Assembly (NCBI GenBank): GCA_033725935.1
Contig: MU867103.1
Location: 1-64,000 of the forward strand
Reading direction: 5' to 3'
Origin: Cladorrhinum sp. PSN259
Lineage: Eukaryota > Ascomycota > Sordariomycetes > Sordariales > Podosporaceae
Length of the DNA: 64,000 nucleotides
Shown: piece by piece, positions 11,548 to 23,315 of the stretch
How positions within the stretch are numbered: position 1 is the stretch's first letter
Layout of the letters: the number at the start of each line of letters is the position of its first letter
Position numbers and translations under genes: made by a program
Notes under the pieces: model-generated
What the model was told of the DNA's origin: nothing
What the model saw: only the letters and a program-made list of their open reading frames with translations
The model's database searches: none

Positions 11548-13761
11548 ATGACAACCACATCCCAATTTAAGAAACAGTGGTACTTTTCCTACGACCCCCT
11601 CGACAGATCGTACGATTCATTCCGCCTCTTGACCATCCAGCCCGGAAAATATTCAGCACCTCTCCAATGCACCCTCAGTCACGAGCGCATTTCAAGTGTC
11701 CAAGATGGCTACAGTGCCCTGTCCTACACCTGGGGCACGCGCGCAACAGAGCGCTGGATCCGACTCAACGGCATACCATTCATGGTCCAGCCTAGCCTCT
11801 TCGAAGCACTGAAAGGCATCCGCAAGGAGGACGAACAAATACAGATCTGGGCCGACGGGATCTGCATAAACCAGTCCGACACGAAAGAGCGCAACCACCA
11901 GGTCGGATTGATGGGGAAGATTTACTCGGGCGCAAAGAACGTGCGCGTGTGGCTCGGTCCGGCAGCCGACGATAGCGATTTTGTTCTTGAGTATGTGGAG
12001 AGGGCAGAAGCACAGTTTCAGAAGGAAAAGGCTGGAGAGAAGCTGGATGATGACCCCAAGCCCGGCGAGGAGGAAGAGAAGGCGTTTCTCGAAGCCTTCC
12101 GAGCGCTTCATCGGCGTCCGTACTGGGGCAGAGCTTGGATCAAGCAGGAGGTCATACTCGCTAAGGAGCTCATCATCCACTGCGGAACCAAGTCGGCGAA
12201 CGGGCTAAGGCTTCTCGTGCTGGCACACTGGCATTGTTTCTGGCCGTTTGATAATGGCGGGTGCGGCGCGCTGACGGATGAAATTGCTAACCTCTCGATT
12301 CATCGGCTTAATCGACTGGACGGCAAGCGAGAGCCGCTTGAGGTCCTGCTCAAGAGATATGGCTGTACGGGCTGTACTGATGTCCGCGATAGGGTTTTCT
12401 CCCTCCTCTCTATCGCTGCTGATTGTGAGGGAAATGAGGAGAAAATGGTGGATTACTCCATCAGCTTGCCAGCATTGTTCTTTTCTATACTGGGCTACAT
12501 CCAACCGCAGGACATTATTTCACTAGCTACGACGCTCCATGAGATACTAGGAGTCCCCAGGGCGGCCATTCTCGACTACTGGGACAAGGTAGAGGTTTCC
12601 GTTGAGCTTGGTCAAGATGTGCAACATCCGCCGAAGGTGGACAGTGAGCTGGAGAACGTAGCAATTTCTACCGTGTGGTGCATCAAGGCGACCAAGAGAC
12701 TGATTGAGATGACGGAGGAGGTCTGGCCCAAATACGCTGATGCCTTGAAGGAAAGCGCATCAAACGAGGGAAATTTGGCTGAGGTTTGCGAGATATTACG
12801 TCTAGAGCCTTTTAATGTTCGCTGCAGTCTGTTACTAGAGACGGAACCGAGGTTCCTCAAGGGGGTCTATCCCACTGAAGCAGATGAGACAGAAAAAGTA
12901 ATGGACAAGGACGATGGTCGAGGAGAGGAAAACAAAGATAGCCAGCCACCTCTGCAGGCTTCAAATACCGGGGATCGTCCAGGTGGCGTAGAGAGTGAAG
13001 ACGGCCAAGAAGGAGAGGCAAAAGAAGGAGATCGAAGCCATCAAGGCAAAGCTGGGCAAAATAATCGATGTGAAGGCACAGTAAATCAAAAGAACGAGGA
13101 CGATGCAGAAGGCACCGACGATGACCACGCACTTGTTCCGATTTTAAGCACCGAGGATCCTCTGGAGAAAGCAAAAACAGGTCAGGAAGATGGTGACAAA
13201 GAAATGGATAAGGAGGACAACGGTCAAAAACCAGCGAGAAAATTGGACTACACGCACTTCCAGATCTCCGATACGGACTATTTCATCCTCGCCCGAAAGA
13301 CCATCTTTGGCCTTCGGTTCCTCTTCATCTTCCACCAAGAGAAAGACGCGTCCGCCGAAACTGGATCTAGACTAAAACCGACGATACCAAACCTAAGCCC
13401 TGAGGATCTAAAGCCCTTCATGATCTACCCCCGGATCGCACTGAGGCAGAGCAGCGAATCATTGCTAGGAAGGGCGCCCAGCCCCCTTTCGGTCGCGTCT
13501 GTTAAGCTGACTCTCGAGAAGACATACGGGACAATCGTACTGAGTCCGCCGATTGAGGTCATGTGTTGTGTGCTGTATGAACTGGAAAGACTCTCGGCAG
13601 ACAGGGGCATCTGCACTAATGAGTGTCGATACGTACTGGAGGCTTGCGGGTACGAATTGAGGCAGCTTGGCCGTACGCTAGCTCAGTTCAGAATACAGGA
13701 AGAGCATGAGCGCAGGCAATACTCGAAGATAATAAAGCGGCTTCGAGCCAAAGTCGAGTAG
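11548..13761 (+). CDS. HET-domain (heterokaryon incompatibility) protein
   Basis: Single uninterrupted frame of 737 aa; the ATG at 11548 follows CGCC. The N-terminal third is a HET domain with its three blocks: GYSALSYTWG (54-63), IWADGICINQ (100-109) and RNHQVGLMGKIYSGAKNVRV (115-134), then WLG. Residues about 440-565 form a strongly acidic and Lys/Gln-rich low-complexity linker. The C-terminal part (DTDYFILARKTIFGLRFLF onward) is not a domain I recognise, and it ends in a charged helix. HET proteins mediate cell death after non-self recognition in hyphal fusion, often with STAND partners; two STAND genes lie 32-47 kb away in this window, a loose association only. Confidence 0.9.
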   Translation: MTTTSQFKKQWYFSYDPLDRSYDSFRLLTIQPGKYSAPLQCTLSHERISSVQDGYSALSYTWGTRATERWIRLNGIPFMVQPSLFEALKGIRKEDEQIQIWADGICINQSDTKERNHQVGLMGKIYSGAKNVRVWLGPAADDSDFVLEYVERAEAQFQKEKAGEKLDDDPKPGEEEEKAFLEAFRALHRRPYWGRAWIKQEVILAKELIIHCGTKSANGLRLLVLAHWHCFWPFDNGGCGALTDEIANLSIHRLNRLDGKREPLEVLLKRYGCTGCTDVRDRVFSLLSIAADCEGNEEKMVDYSISLPALFFSILGYIQPQDIISLATTLHEILGVPRAAILDYWDKVEVSVELGQDVQHPPKVDSELENVAISTVWCIKATKRLIEMTEEVWPKYADALKESASNEGNLAEVCEILRLEPFNVRCSLLLETEPRFLKGVYPTEADETEKVMDKDDGRGEENKDSQPPLQASNTGDRPGGVESEDGQEGEAKEGDRSHQGKAGQNNRCEGTVNQKNEDDAEGTDDDHALVPILSTEDPLEKAKTGQEDGDKEMDKEDNGQKPARKLDYTHFQISDTDYFILARKTIFGLRFLFIFHQEKDASAETGSRLKPTIPNLSPEDLKPFMIYPRIALRQSSESLLGRAPSPLSVASVKLTLEKTYGTIVLSPPIEVMCCVLYELERLSADRGICTNECRYVLEACGYELRQLGRTLAQFRIQEEHERRQYSKIIKRLRAKVE

Positions 13762-14079
13762 GATGGTGGACTTTTTCCAGATATCCCTCTGTTGCACAAC
13801 TTGCAATTGCGGCGTGGCTTTTGGCACTTTCCATAACAATTCTCTACTGCAAAACAGATGAATCAGATGATTTGGTTGACTCGCATCGCTAGAAGACGGT
13901 CCGTATGCTGCAACAGTCACAATGAACCAAGCATTTGATTGAGGTCATACCGCTGAATGGAATGGCTAAAGAAAGGACTGAACCAAGGCAAATGGCAAAA
14001 AGAAAAGATACGAAAACATAGTCCAGCAAGAATGATGACGATCCGAAACATCCCGGGCTTCGGATTCCCGCTTGACAAG
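13762..14079. other. Short convergent intergenic gap
   Basis: Tail-to-tail spacer between the HET gene and the HD-domain gene; nothing recognisable beyond 3' flanks. Confidence 0.5.
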
Positions 14080-15014
14080 TCACTGAACAAGTCCGGTCAC
14101 ATTCACCCCAGCCGCAGCCAAAGCCCCGTCATACAGCCGATGTCCCACCGGCGAATAACCCGGCACCACGTCCCCATACGGCTGCATCCAGTTATCTACG
14201 CACAAGTTAGCGTCTCGCACCAACAACCCAAATTTAAAAAGAGAACAAAAAGGGGGACCTCGTGTAAAAACTCACCATAAGTGCTCTCGGGCTTATACTT
14301 GCAGTACCACGCAATAAACCACAACAACCCCGTGCTCGGGCCTTCGACTCCATCACCCTCATTCGGGAACTCCTTCATCACCGCTTCGTGCTCCTCCTCC
14401 GTAATCCCCTTTCGTTCCCCGCCGGGCTTACCGTACGACCACTCCAGCTCGTTGCCCCAGTAGATCGCAAACACGTCCGGCTCCTTGTACAGCGCAAACT
14501 TGGGCTCGGCGTGCAGAGCGACCCCGTCCCAGACTCGTTGCACACGCCAATCAGGCCAGCTTTTACCGTCGGGATGGTTGCGAATGAAATCGGCGGCGGC
14601 GATGGCGGAGTCGACCTCGAAGCGGCGGTCGGGACTGACGAAAGGGTGGGAGAGGTTGTGGTCCGAGGCGATGTCGTGGAGCATCAGGCCGATGGCGTGG
14701 ACTTCGAGGTCGACTTGGGACGCTAAGGTTGCGTTGTGGCGGAGGTGGAGGACGCCCCAGAGCCAGGAGCGCATGATGTGGTTGTAGCTTCCGGGGGAGT
14801 ACCTCTTGGCGTAGGCTTCCGCATCGCGGACGATGGGGGTGTCGACTACTGAGATACCAGCTAGGGTGCGGTGGGGCAGGGATGAAGGATCGGGAGGGGG
14901 GGGACCGTGGCTTGCGGCCTGAGGGGATGGTGCTGCGGCTGTGAGGAGGGAATGGGAGGATATGATGACGAGGAGGAAGGGGAGGAAGGGGGAGGAAAGG
15001 GTTGGGAGGCGCAT
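14080..15014 (-). CDS. Secreted HD-domain protein, cyanamide hydratase-like
   Basis: Minus-strand exons are 15014-14276 and 14195-14080 (80-nt intron GTGAGT..CGTAG), 284 aa. The intron joins ...YKPESTYG to DNWMQPYGDVVPGYSPVGHR, a clean family-like C-terminus. The ATG at 15014 starts a signal peptide (MRLPTLSSPFLPFLLVIISS). HD-fold residues visible are H79, H90, H106 and the H113-D114 pair (EVHAIGLMLHDIASDH). The best-known enzymes of this type hydrate cyanamide to urea, but most fungal secreted relatives are uncharacterised, so the reaction is open. Confidence 0.82.
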
Positions 15015-15962
15015 TGTGTGAGAAAAGGACTTGTGTGATTGAGTGGTCGAGAGCGGATGTTCAAGAGTTTGCGAACAGAAGCAAAACAGCATTTCATCTA
15101 GTATTTATCATTGGATTCATTCTCATTTGTTTAGTGATCATGCCGGACATCATCACTTTGGATTCAAAATACTAAATTTATTTGATATGAGTAAGTTTGA
15201 GAACGAATATAATTTCTCTAATGAGCGCATGAAAAGCATGGGAACGGAATTTGTGTAACTATAAGTGAAGCTCGGATTATACAGAAGCGTCTTCGGGCAG
15301 AGTCCGAAGATGATAAGTTCCGAACAGCCTACGGAGTTTAGGTACTTTTGTCGACGTACGGGGTAATTGGGGGAGCTAATGGTAGCTCACGTGTGTTTTT
15401 ACAAAGATCCTGCGCGTTGCTTGACTTTCATGAGTGTGCTTAGAGGCTGTTTAGTGATCGGGGCCATAAACAGATGAGATCGACAAGTGCGAGACCTGGA
15501 GCAAACGCTCTGAGACAAAGGAACCATTCAGTCTCCTCAATCGAAGAAGGTTTGTTCTGTCAGTGGCCCGAGTTTCTTAGTCGTACTCAGTGACAACAGC
15601 CCGCTCCGGAGCCCTCTATATTACCAAGGCTCACTGCACACAAAACCAAAAAACGGCCATCTTAAATATGTACAAGGACTCCATCTACCAAGCACGTGTG
15701 CAGCCGCACTGCACAAGTTTGTCGTCCAACCAAGCCGACGGCATCACAATCTCGTGCATCGACAAAGCAACAGTTGGAATTCTATTATGCTTCCATCTTG
15801 GTTGTCCCGAATGTCACCAAAGGGCAGTTACTTGGAAATCGAGGAACAGGTCGGCGACATGTGCATTTAGGAAGGTACCACAGCAGGGTGATGTGAATTC
15901 TCCGTCATTCGGGTTTGGTACTGGAACTACCTACCTACTAGTAGAATGTGAAAGTCTTTTTT
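15015..15962. other. Intergenic, HD-domain gene to aldehyde dehydrogenase
   Basis: Promoter of the minus-strand HD gene on the left and the 3' flank of the aldehyde dehydrogenase on the right. A 127-codon frame at 15590-15973 has no ATG context or domain that would support it. Confidence 0.5.
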
Positions 15963-17548
15963 TCACTTCCTGACCCACACAGCCTGCGCGTTGCACCACC
16001 CCTTCAACCCATCTAATCCGGATTCGACGCCAATCCCGCTTTCCTTGTGGCCACCGAAGCCAGCCTGTGGTCCCACCTCGAAGTGAGTATTGACCCAAAC
16101 CGTGCCCGCCTCAAGTCGTCTGGCCGTCTTCTCAGCTCTCGCTTTATCCTTGGACCAGACTGAGCCTCCAAGGCCCATGGAAACAGCATTTGCGCGCTTG
16201 ATTACATCTTCTTCATCTTTCCACTTGAGCAAAGGCACGATGGGCCCAAATTGCTCGTCGGTGACAATTCGCGAGTCATCAGGCGGGTTGTCGATAAGTG
16301 TGGGAGAGACAAAGAACCCCTGGCCCTTTGTGACGTCGGCGGGGGCCGACACGGGAGGGCTCGCCTTCCAGCCCTGCTTCTTAACCTGCGCATACAGGTC
16401 CTGAAGCTTGGCGTACTGCATTGAATTTTGAACAGGACCCAGGACGGCCGTGGGATCGGTGCTGCCTCCGGTCTTCAGAACGGCCGTTACGAAGTCCGTG
16501 AGGGCAGCTAGGAACGCGTCGTAGATGTCCTCGTGCACGTAGACCCTCTTGACAGCGAAACACACCTGACCCGTGTGAACAAAGGCCCAGGTCGCGATCA
16601 GCGGGACCACCGCCGAGAGGTCGACGTCTGGGTAAATAATGGCTGCGTCGTTGCCCCCGAGTTCGAGCGTCACTCTTTTGAGCGTACCCGCCGAGGCCGC
16701 CATAACCTTCTTACCCGTGGCGACAGAGCCCGTGAATGAGATCTTGGCTACGTCGGGATGGGTGGTGAGGAGCGGCCCCAGCGACTCGTCGCCCGACAGG
16801 ACGTTCACGACACCCGGAGGGAAAATACGGGCAGCGAGCTCCCCGACCTTGAGCGCCGTATTTGGGCTGTACGGCGATGGTTTCCAGATAAACGTGTTAC
16901 CTGTCAGGAGAGCCGAGGAGAGCTTGATAATACCCAGCAGAATAGGAAAGTTCCAGGGCACAATGCCCACACCGACGCCCAAGGGAGTATATCGGATGGT
17001 AACCGTTCTCTTTCACTTTGTGTCAGTTCTTGGAGTTATTTCCGGCTTGAGAGAAGGTGAGCCAATTTTCAGAAGCGTACCTCGGGAGTGTCTTCAACGA
17101 CCGTTTCGGTCAAGCGGTGCACCACGGTGCCCCTAATCTGTGCCCCCGTGAGATGGTACTCGATCCCGGCGCCTTGGGGCGGCTTGCCGGCCTCTTCACC
17201 GAGCAATTTAGTGAAGGCCTCGGCGTTGGCATCGAGAGCGTCGGCGAATCGGAGGAGATACTCTGCCCGCTCATCTTGGCTTAGCGCAGCCCAGGCCGGG
17301 AAGGCGGCGTTGGCGGCTTTCACCGCGGCGTCCACATCTTCTTGGGTGGAGACGGGGACCGGAGGCAGAGGCTCGTTGGTGCTGGGGTTGATTGCCTGGC
17401 GTGCCTCCTTGGTGGCGGTGAGCTGGTTGTTGATTACATTACGATAAATCTGCAGTGGTCGCGTTTGTCAGTCATGTTCAAGTATCATGTTTTGCAGAGT
17501 TGCACAAACCGCAAAGTCGGTGATCTTGAGATCTGCGGGTGCTCCCAT
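15963..17548 (-). CDS. Aldehyde dehydrogenase (NAD(P)-dependent)
   Basis: Minus-strand exons are 17548-17510, 17449-17081 and 17009-15963 (introns 60 and 71 nt), 484 aa. The first exon is only 13 codons (MGAPADLKITDFA) but joins in phase to IYRNVINNQL, the expected N-terminus. Signatures: IVPWNFPILLGIIK, the FTGSVATGKKV cofactor loop, active-site Glu in VTLELGGN (E252), catalytic Cys in FVHTGQVCFAVKR (C286), and EQFGPIVPLLKW. Length fits the superfamily. The subfamily resembles fungal ALDHs acting on small aliphatic or aromatic aldehydes; substrate not assignable. It is transcribed divergently from the adjacent short-chain dehydrogenase. Confidence 0.93.
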
Positions 17549-18154
17549 GTTGAATGTGATGAAAAATATATTGGCGGTCGATAGAGATCTCTGAAGAAGA
17601 GTGGAAGAATGAGTCTGAGCAGAACGAAGCCGAAGCGGGTGAGGCATGGCCGTTGGTACTAGTAGCCAACAGAGTCAGCGTGACTTTTTAGAAAAATATG
17701 CCCAAACAAGGCAAGCAACCGGCCAACAGGATGTGCTCTGCACTCTTAGCGCGCGTACAGACCTCTGATACAGTTCCAATTGGGCCGTCAATTCTGTTGG
17801 CTACATGACTGGTGCTGAAACAGGAGCACGAACCTGACCACCCGCTTATCTGGGAAATGTTGTTGGTCGCTTTCATCTGCAGGCCGTTGGATTGGGGGCT
17901 TGTTGGGATACTAGCCCTTTTTTCCGGAGTGGACCACTGAATGGGAGCTCGCTTGTGAAAAGATGAACGGTTGCATGTCTCAAAGAAGGTTTGCGTTCCG
18001 TCGGGGGGCAGAAGAGCAGTTTGTGCCAGGCAGATGGCTTCTCCCTTTTCAGCCAAGTCTCCTCATTCCTTTTTTATACCCATTCTCCGCATACCGCCTG
18101 CATTCAAAGCACATTTACAAGCCCCCAGACCAGCGGAAAAAATAAAATTAAAAA
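17549..18154. promoter_or_regulatory. Shared divergent promoter region, ALDH / SDR
   Basis: The 606 bp between the start codons of the aldehyde dehydrogenase (minus) and the short-chain dehydrogenase (plus) must hold both promoters. No long open frame or repeat is seen. I identify no specific operator with confidence. Confidence 0.45.
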
Positions 18155-19218
18155 ATGGCCGGCACCATCATCATCACAGGCGCCAACGGCTCTATCGCAA
18201 TCCCAACTGTGGACCACCTGCTCAAAAATTCACCCGAGTACACACTGATCCTCGCCGTCCGCGACAATGGCGACGACGACGTCAATACCAAAACCCTTCG
18301 CGATGTGATCGCCAAATACGAGGATGCGCGTGCCTCGATCCGAAAACTGGATTTATTTTCCCTCTCCGACGTACACGCATTTGCCCGCACTATTGCGGCC
18401 GAAATCGCCCAAGGGAAACTCCCGCCGCTCGCCTCAATCGTTGCCAATGCCTTCTACTGGAACTTGGTAGGCCCGTTCGAACTGACCAACGACGGCTACG
18501 AGAAATGCTTCCAAGTTGTCCATCTGGCCCATGCAGCCCTGATTTTACGACTCGTCGGCAGCTTCAGTCCGGACGGCGGCCGGATCGTCCTATTTTCAAC
18601 AGACGGCCACGAGCAGGGCAAAAACAAACTCGAACAAATCCGACCGGCGATCCCAGTAGAGCCGGAGAAGCTTGAATTGCTCGTCAAACCCGGCCCTGAC
18701 AATACTGCTGTGGCCGATGCCCTTGGCTGGGGGTTCAACCGGTATGCCAACGCGAAGCTGGCTGCCACTACCTGGGGGCATGCTCTCAATAGTCGGCTTG
18801 AAAAGGTGTGTATAGGAAACTTTTTCCGAATTAAACGACTGGTTAACACCAAAAACAGGACCCAAATCTCCACAAAATCACGGTCGTGATCATTAACCCA
18901 GGCAACATTGCTGATTCCCAAGCCCTCCTGAGAAACACACCTAAAAAGCTTCACTACATCTCCATGTTCCTGCTCCGGCCGTTCCGACCGATCCTCAAGT
19001 TTGCGGACCCGACCGTGCTTACCTCGGCTGAAGCAGGCGTCAACATCGCCCGCGTGGCTGTCCACGACGCGCTGGCAGGTGAACGGGGCTATTTTACGCT
19101 CCTGGAGAGAGGCAAGAGCTCTGCCGACAGTTATGATTTGGCTAGGCAGGAGATAATTTGGAAACGCAGCGCACACTGGGTGGGAATCAACGCCGCAGAC
19201 ACCGCCGTGACTTTGTGA
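18155..19218 (+). CDS. Short-chain dehydrogenase/reductase
   Basis: Exons 18155-18805 and 18859-19218 (53-nt intron GTGTGT..AACAG), 336 aa. The Rossmann start is TIIITGANGSIAIPTVDHLL, with the Gly-rich loop at 8-13. The catalytic Tyr-Lys pair is in RYANAKLAA (Y197, K201), and the post-catalytic ITVVIINPGNIADSQ begins exon 2. The usual Asn-Ala-Gly-motif position reads SIVANAFYW, a mild departure. Expected activity is NAD(P)(H)-dependent oxidation or reduction of a small molecule. Its head-to-head arrangement with an aldehyde dehydrogenase suggests, but does not prove, a shared alcohol/aldehyde route. Confidence 0.88.
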
Positions 19219-19421
19219 TGGTCGAGAGACATGCTACAGTCCTCCTACGCAGCAGGGTTGAGGGCGACTTATTTGCTTGTCGGATGTGCCAGTTTGGTTG
19301 AGTGCCCACTTGATTCCAATCTTTCTTTGATTCACAATTAAATACAAAATATCCATTTGGTTTCTTTTCGTCTGGCTTCGCTTCAGTCTGAGCGCGGCCG
19401 ACACAACCGGCCACGCCATCC

Positions 19422-19695
19422 GATGCTTGGTTCGAAAACTCGTCCAAAACCCGCCCACCGTCAGCTACCTTCCCCGCTGGTTGGATGGGAACGAAACTAC
19501 CCATGGCCAAGGAATGGAGCTCTGCGGCCGGCTTGTCCCTGCCGGAGTCGAAATCGGCTGCAGTCCCTACGTCCTGTCCCGCAACAGAGAGAGCTATAAG
19601 GGGAAGACGTCCACGAGTTTCGCCCGGAGTGGCTGGCCAGGGCAGCGCGGTACGACTTTACCTTTGGGTATAGCCTACGGCACTGTATCGGGTAG
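19422..19695 (+). pseudogene. Cytochrome P450 relic, copy 1
   Basis: A fragment of a P450 C-terminal region. In the +1/+2 frames one reads PPTVSYLPRWLDGN, then LCGRLVPAGVEIGCSPYVLS, and after a frame change FTFGYSLRHCIG followed by a stop, which matches the heme-Cys signature. Relative to the copy at 32565-32760 it has a 2-base insertion (AGAGAGAG) and lacks about 28 bases between two CGGAG repeats, so the ERW/PERF segment is lost. No N-terminal or I-helix part is present nearby. This is a broken gene piece, not a functional enzyme. Confidence 0.75.
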
Positions 19696-22411
19696 AGCCT
19701 GAGCCATTTCGTCACGTGTAAAGCCGTAGTCCAGTTGTTGCATCATTTTGATGTGGAGGTGGTTGAGCCCGGCAGCGGCAAGACTTTTCTCAATTGGAAT
19801 TATCAGGGGTTGATGGGTAGGTTGAGGGAACGTGATCAATGACGAACGGGAAGATATGATGCTAATCCGGGGAGAGCGTTGTGAGAGCCCTAGGGCTTGA
19901 GAAACCACTTCCCGAGTCCAAATCTGTAACATTTCTAGCGCTTTAAAAGACCTACGTACCTATCGCTTGAACAAAACCTTACCCCGAGTTCAAGATACAC
20001 TCCTTTCATAAAAGCCATTCTCATATGAGTCAATTAAGCTCTTTTCTTCATGTTCGCTACTCCTCTACCTCAGTCAATTTCATCTTCATATATGACCCTC
20101 CTCTCCTTCAGTCTATTACGTCTTCCCGATACCTGTTACACATTCAGCTCACCATACCTGCTGCCATCCACTGGCACTCATCCCATTATCACCCCTGAAT
20201 ATTTCTTATAGACAGCTGCCGCAGACAAATATTCTATCGACTGTTAGATGGAATAAACCCCTGTAGAATATCTATAGACTAGCCTTATGGTTCCAAACCT
20301 CGAAACCAGTTCAAGTAGTTCTGTCAACATTACGAAGGGCAATGACGCCCAATCACGTCGGACCCCTTCCATTATATCGCAGGGTAAATTGCACTGGATT
20401 ATGATAAACATCCTGCCCTATGATGATTACTTACGCTTACGACGAGTTATGAAACATCCAGCTATGCCTAGGCAGGGTTTATGCCACTCGCCCACTTACA
20501 TGTACCTACCACTTACTTACCTCCCTATCACTCAATCATCACTTGCCCACTTGCCTGCCATTTACACACACAAAAACAATTTCTCTACTAGTCACAGGTC
20601 CCAGTGTCCATGTATGCACAAAACACACACACACACACACATTACACGCACAATAGCTCACATAATATTTGGGAAGCGATGTGGAATATTTTGGGATGCG
20701 TGAAGGATATGTAATGCAGCCCCTCGCAGGGGAAAGGCAGGAGGGTGCTCTCACGGTATATAGGTTCAGAAGCGACGTCCGGAGTTTATTTTTATTTTTT
20801 TGACGAGGGTCAGGGTTTTTAGGAAAGGTGTTGATTGTTTTTGGGAGCCATAGCGTAAATTGCTGCAGTCTCTCTTTTTTTCGGGATTACTTGCGTTGGA
20901 TATTTGTTTAGGGAAGTGAGATTTTTTGGGAGCCGTATCATGAGCATATAAACTGCGATGTGTATGATGTGCATGTGGATTTTGTTCTGGAGGCCTACAG
21001 GGGCATAAACGACAATGGGGGGGGGGAAGGCGTAGCATAATAAATTGCCGCTCGTCTTTTCTTTTTAGAAGTTCATGTATGGCGCAAATTTCTTTTCTCA
21101 TGGCTGAAAGACTCAGGTAGGTTTTCTTGTTTCTTGGGCTAGTTTCTGTTTCTGGAACAAGTGGGTTAATGGGCGGGCCACGAAACAACCCAATTTTTTT
21201 ATTATTAAAAGTGGGTATTTCTGCACTGTTCTCACGTGTGCAAGGCGGCGTTTTCTGTAATCCGTGACGGGTACTCTGATGTAACGTGATGTATGGTGCC
21301 TTCCACATTGTGAGGTGGTCGTGGTTCCCTTGGACATCGATTTAATGTTCCACTTATTTCCTTCCATCTGTGATTATTTCTTCCAAACAACTTCAAGTTG
21401 TCATAGGGGCTCTCATCCAAGACTGTTCCCATCAGCAGTCCATTGGTTTCCTTGGGGTTTTCTCTGATCACTTTTGGGGCTTCAAATTCTGTTAATAGCT
21501 AACCTCCACACCATGTCTGAGAGAACAATTCCAAGCGCCAATCAACAATTGGTGGAGAAACAACCCCTTGTGCAAGATGTCACCACACCTCCTTCCATTT
21601 CCCTCACGGAGAACAAATGCTACCCATGAATGCCTTCAAATCTGCATTGGGTTGGTCAGACTTTCAACCAACATCGTTGACAGCGCTAAGACAGTGAGTC
21701 GCCAAGTCACCGAGGATCCCGATGAACCGGGAGATCGAAGATCATATATGCTGTCTCCCAACTCGTGCGCTTTGTGATGGATGGGCGATCTGCACGGAAA
21801 TGATCCCGGAAAAGGAATCATGGAAGTCGCGGTACCGAACCTCCCCTATCCCGGCGGTTGCCATCCGTCAACCGAACAAAGTTTCCACAATACAGTCTGA
21901 AATGCCCTAATCTGATTTGTTGATGCGCCAAGATTCGACGTGTTTCGTACTGTTCCTCGCGGTGTTGCGGTTCCGGAATGTCTCGTTTTGGCAAGAGGAG
22001 CTCGTCGGGAGACGAAGCCGCAGAATGTAACGCTGCCACCCATGGAGACTGAACAAGGGTGTTGTTCGGCACTCGAAAGCAAGAACAGACGGCATTGCGC
22101 AATCACACTGTAAATCTGGAATTCCAAGAGAGTTGAAAACCGGGTTTCAGCATTTCACTTCATTTATTTCGAGACGTTGGACTGGCTGAGGTCTTCTCTT
22201 CCAAGACTTTGGACAGTTGACGACGGCTTAAAAATCTCCACAGCGGGAGGGCATTGGCGTCGGTTGACTTTCCATTGTCCCGGTCGATGGAACTTTGGTC
22301 AAATCAAGTCATGGGACTGGGAGAGAAATGGGTTTGGGGGGAAAGTGTAACTGTTCCTTTTGGCTTTGGCATCTAGATCGGAGATTGACAGGAACCGTGC
22401 GCTTGAAGAGT

Positions 22412-22418
22412 ATAAAGA
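22412..22418 (+). promoter_or_regulatory. TATA-like box of the AA9 gene
   Basis: TATAAAG about 75 bp upstream of the AA9 start codon, a reasonable position for a fungal core promoter given a short 5' leader. Confidence 0.5.
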
Positions 22419-22491
22419 TCTCCGTGATCGTCCTTCTTCCTTCTTCAATGCTTCAGCATCTGATCCAGCATCTTCCCATCAGACAGCCAAG

Positions 22492-23315
22492 ATGAAGTTC
22501 TCGACCTCCCTTGCCCTCCTCGCCGTAGCCGGCGCCAACGCCCACTGTCAGTCCCCATTTCCCAAAATAAACCACCAAAACTCAGCAGCTAACCAGACTT
22601 ATAGACACCTTCCCCAAGACCAAGGTGAACGGCGTCACCTCAGCCGAGTGGGAGACCATCCGCATCACCGAGAACCACTACTCTCACGGCCCCGTCCAGG
22701 ATGTCAGCTCTGCCGCCATGACCTGCTACCAGCGTGACGTCGGCACTGGCGCCGCCAAGACCGTCTCCGTCCAGGCAGGTGGCACCGTCAGCTTCACCGT
22801 TGACACCTCCATCGGCCACCCCGGCCCTCTTCACTTCTACCTCGCCAAGGTTCCCGCAGGCAAGACTGCTGCCACCTTCGATGGCAAGGGAGCCGTCTGG
22901 TTCAAGATCTACCAGGATGGTCCCACTGGTCTTGGAACCAGCTCTATCAAGTGGCCCAGCGATGGTACGTTCCATCTATACACTCCTCCGTGACAAAGAA
23001 GTTATACTAACGAAAGATGAACGTAAAGGCAAGACAGAAGTCTCTGTCCAGATCCCCAGCTGCGTCGCCAACGGCGAGTACTTGCTCCGTGTCGAGCACA
23101 TCGCTCTGCACAGCGCCGGAAGCACCGGTGGTGCCCAGCTCTACATCTCCTGCGCCCAGATCTCTGTTACTGGCGGCACCGGCACCCTCAACACTGGCAG
23201 CTTGGTCAGCTTCCCTGGTGCTTACAAGGCCACCGACCCCGGTATTCTCTTCCAGCTTTACTGGCCTACTCCTACCAGCTACATCAACCCTGGCCCTCCT
23301 GTGGTCAAGTGCTAA
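22492..23315 (+). CDS. AA9 lytic polysaccharide monooxygenase (formerly GH61)
   Basis: Exons 22492-22546, 22605-22964 and 23029-23315 (introns 58 and 64 nt), 233 aa. The signal peptide MKFSTSLALLAVAGANA is followed directly by His18, which becomes the mature N-terminal His of the copper brace; the first intron splits the next codon (Tyr). The second copper His lies in IGHPGPLHFYLAKVP (H90), and the axial Tyr in AQLYISCAQISV. There is no C-terminal CBM1. Role: secreted, copper-dependent oxidative cleavage of cellulose or related glucans. With the NLP and PL3 genes nearby, this marks a plant-biomass or plant-attack lifestyle. Confidence 0.95.

Larger units (their letters stand above)
19219..22491. 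other. Gene-poor region
   Basis: It contains a cytochrome P450 relic (19422-19695) and otherwise only short frames, a CA microsatellite near 20625-20640 and a G run near 21020. Short ATG-started frames (for example 38 codons at 21513) lack family resemblance. The AA9 promoter occupies the right end. Confidence 0.5.

Noticed and set aside
15590..15973. 127-codon plus-strand frame
   Set aside because: Overlaps the aldehyde dehydrogenase 3' end and has no domain or codon pattern support.
20766..21308. 180-codon minus-strand frame
   Set aside because: Pro/Thr/Lys-rich composition from a low-complexity region, no domain, overlapping an alternative frame.
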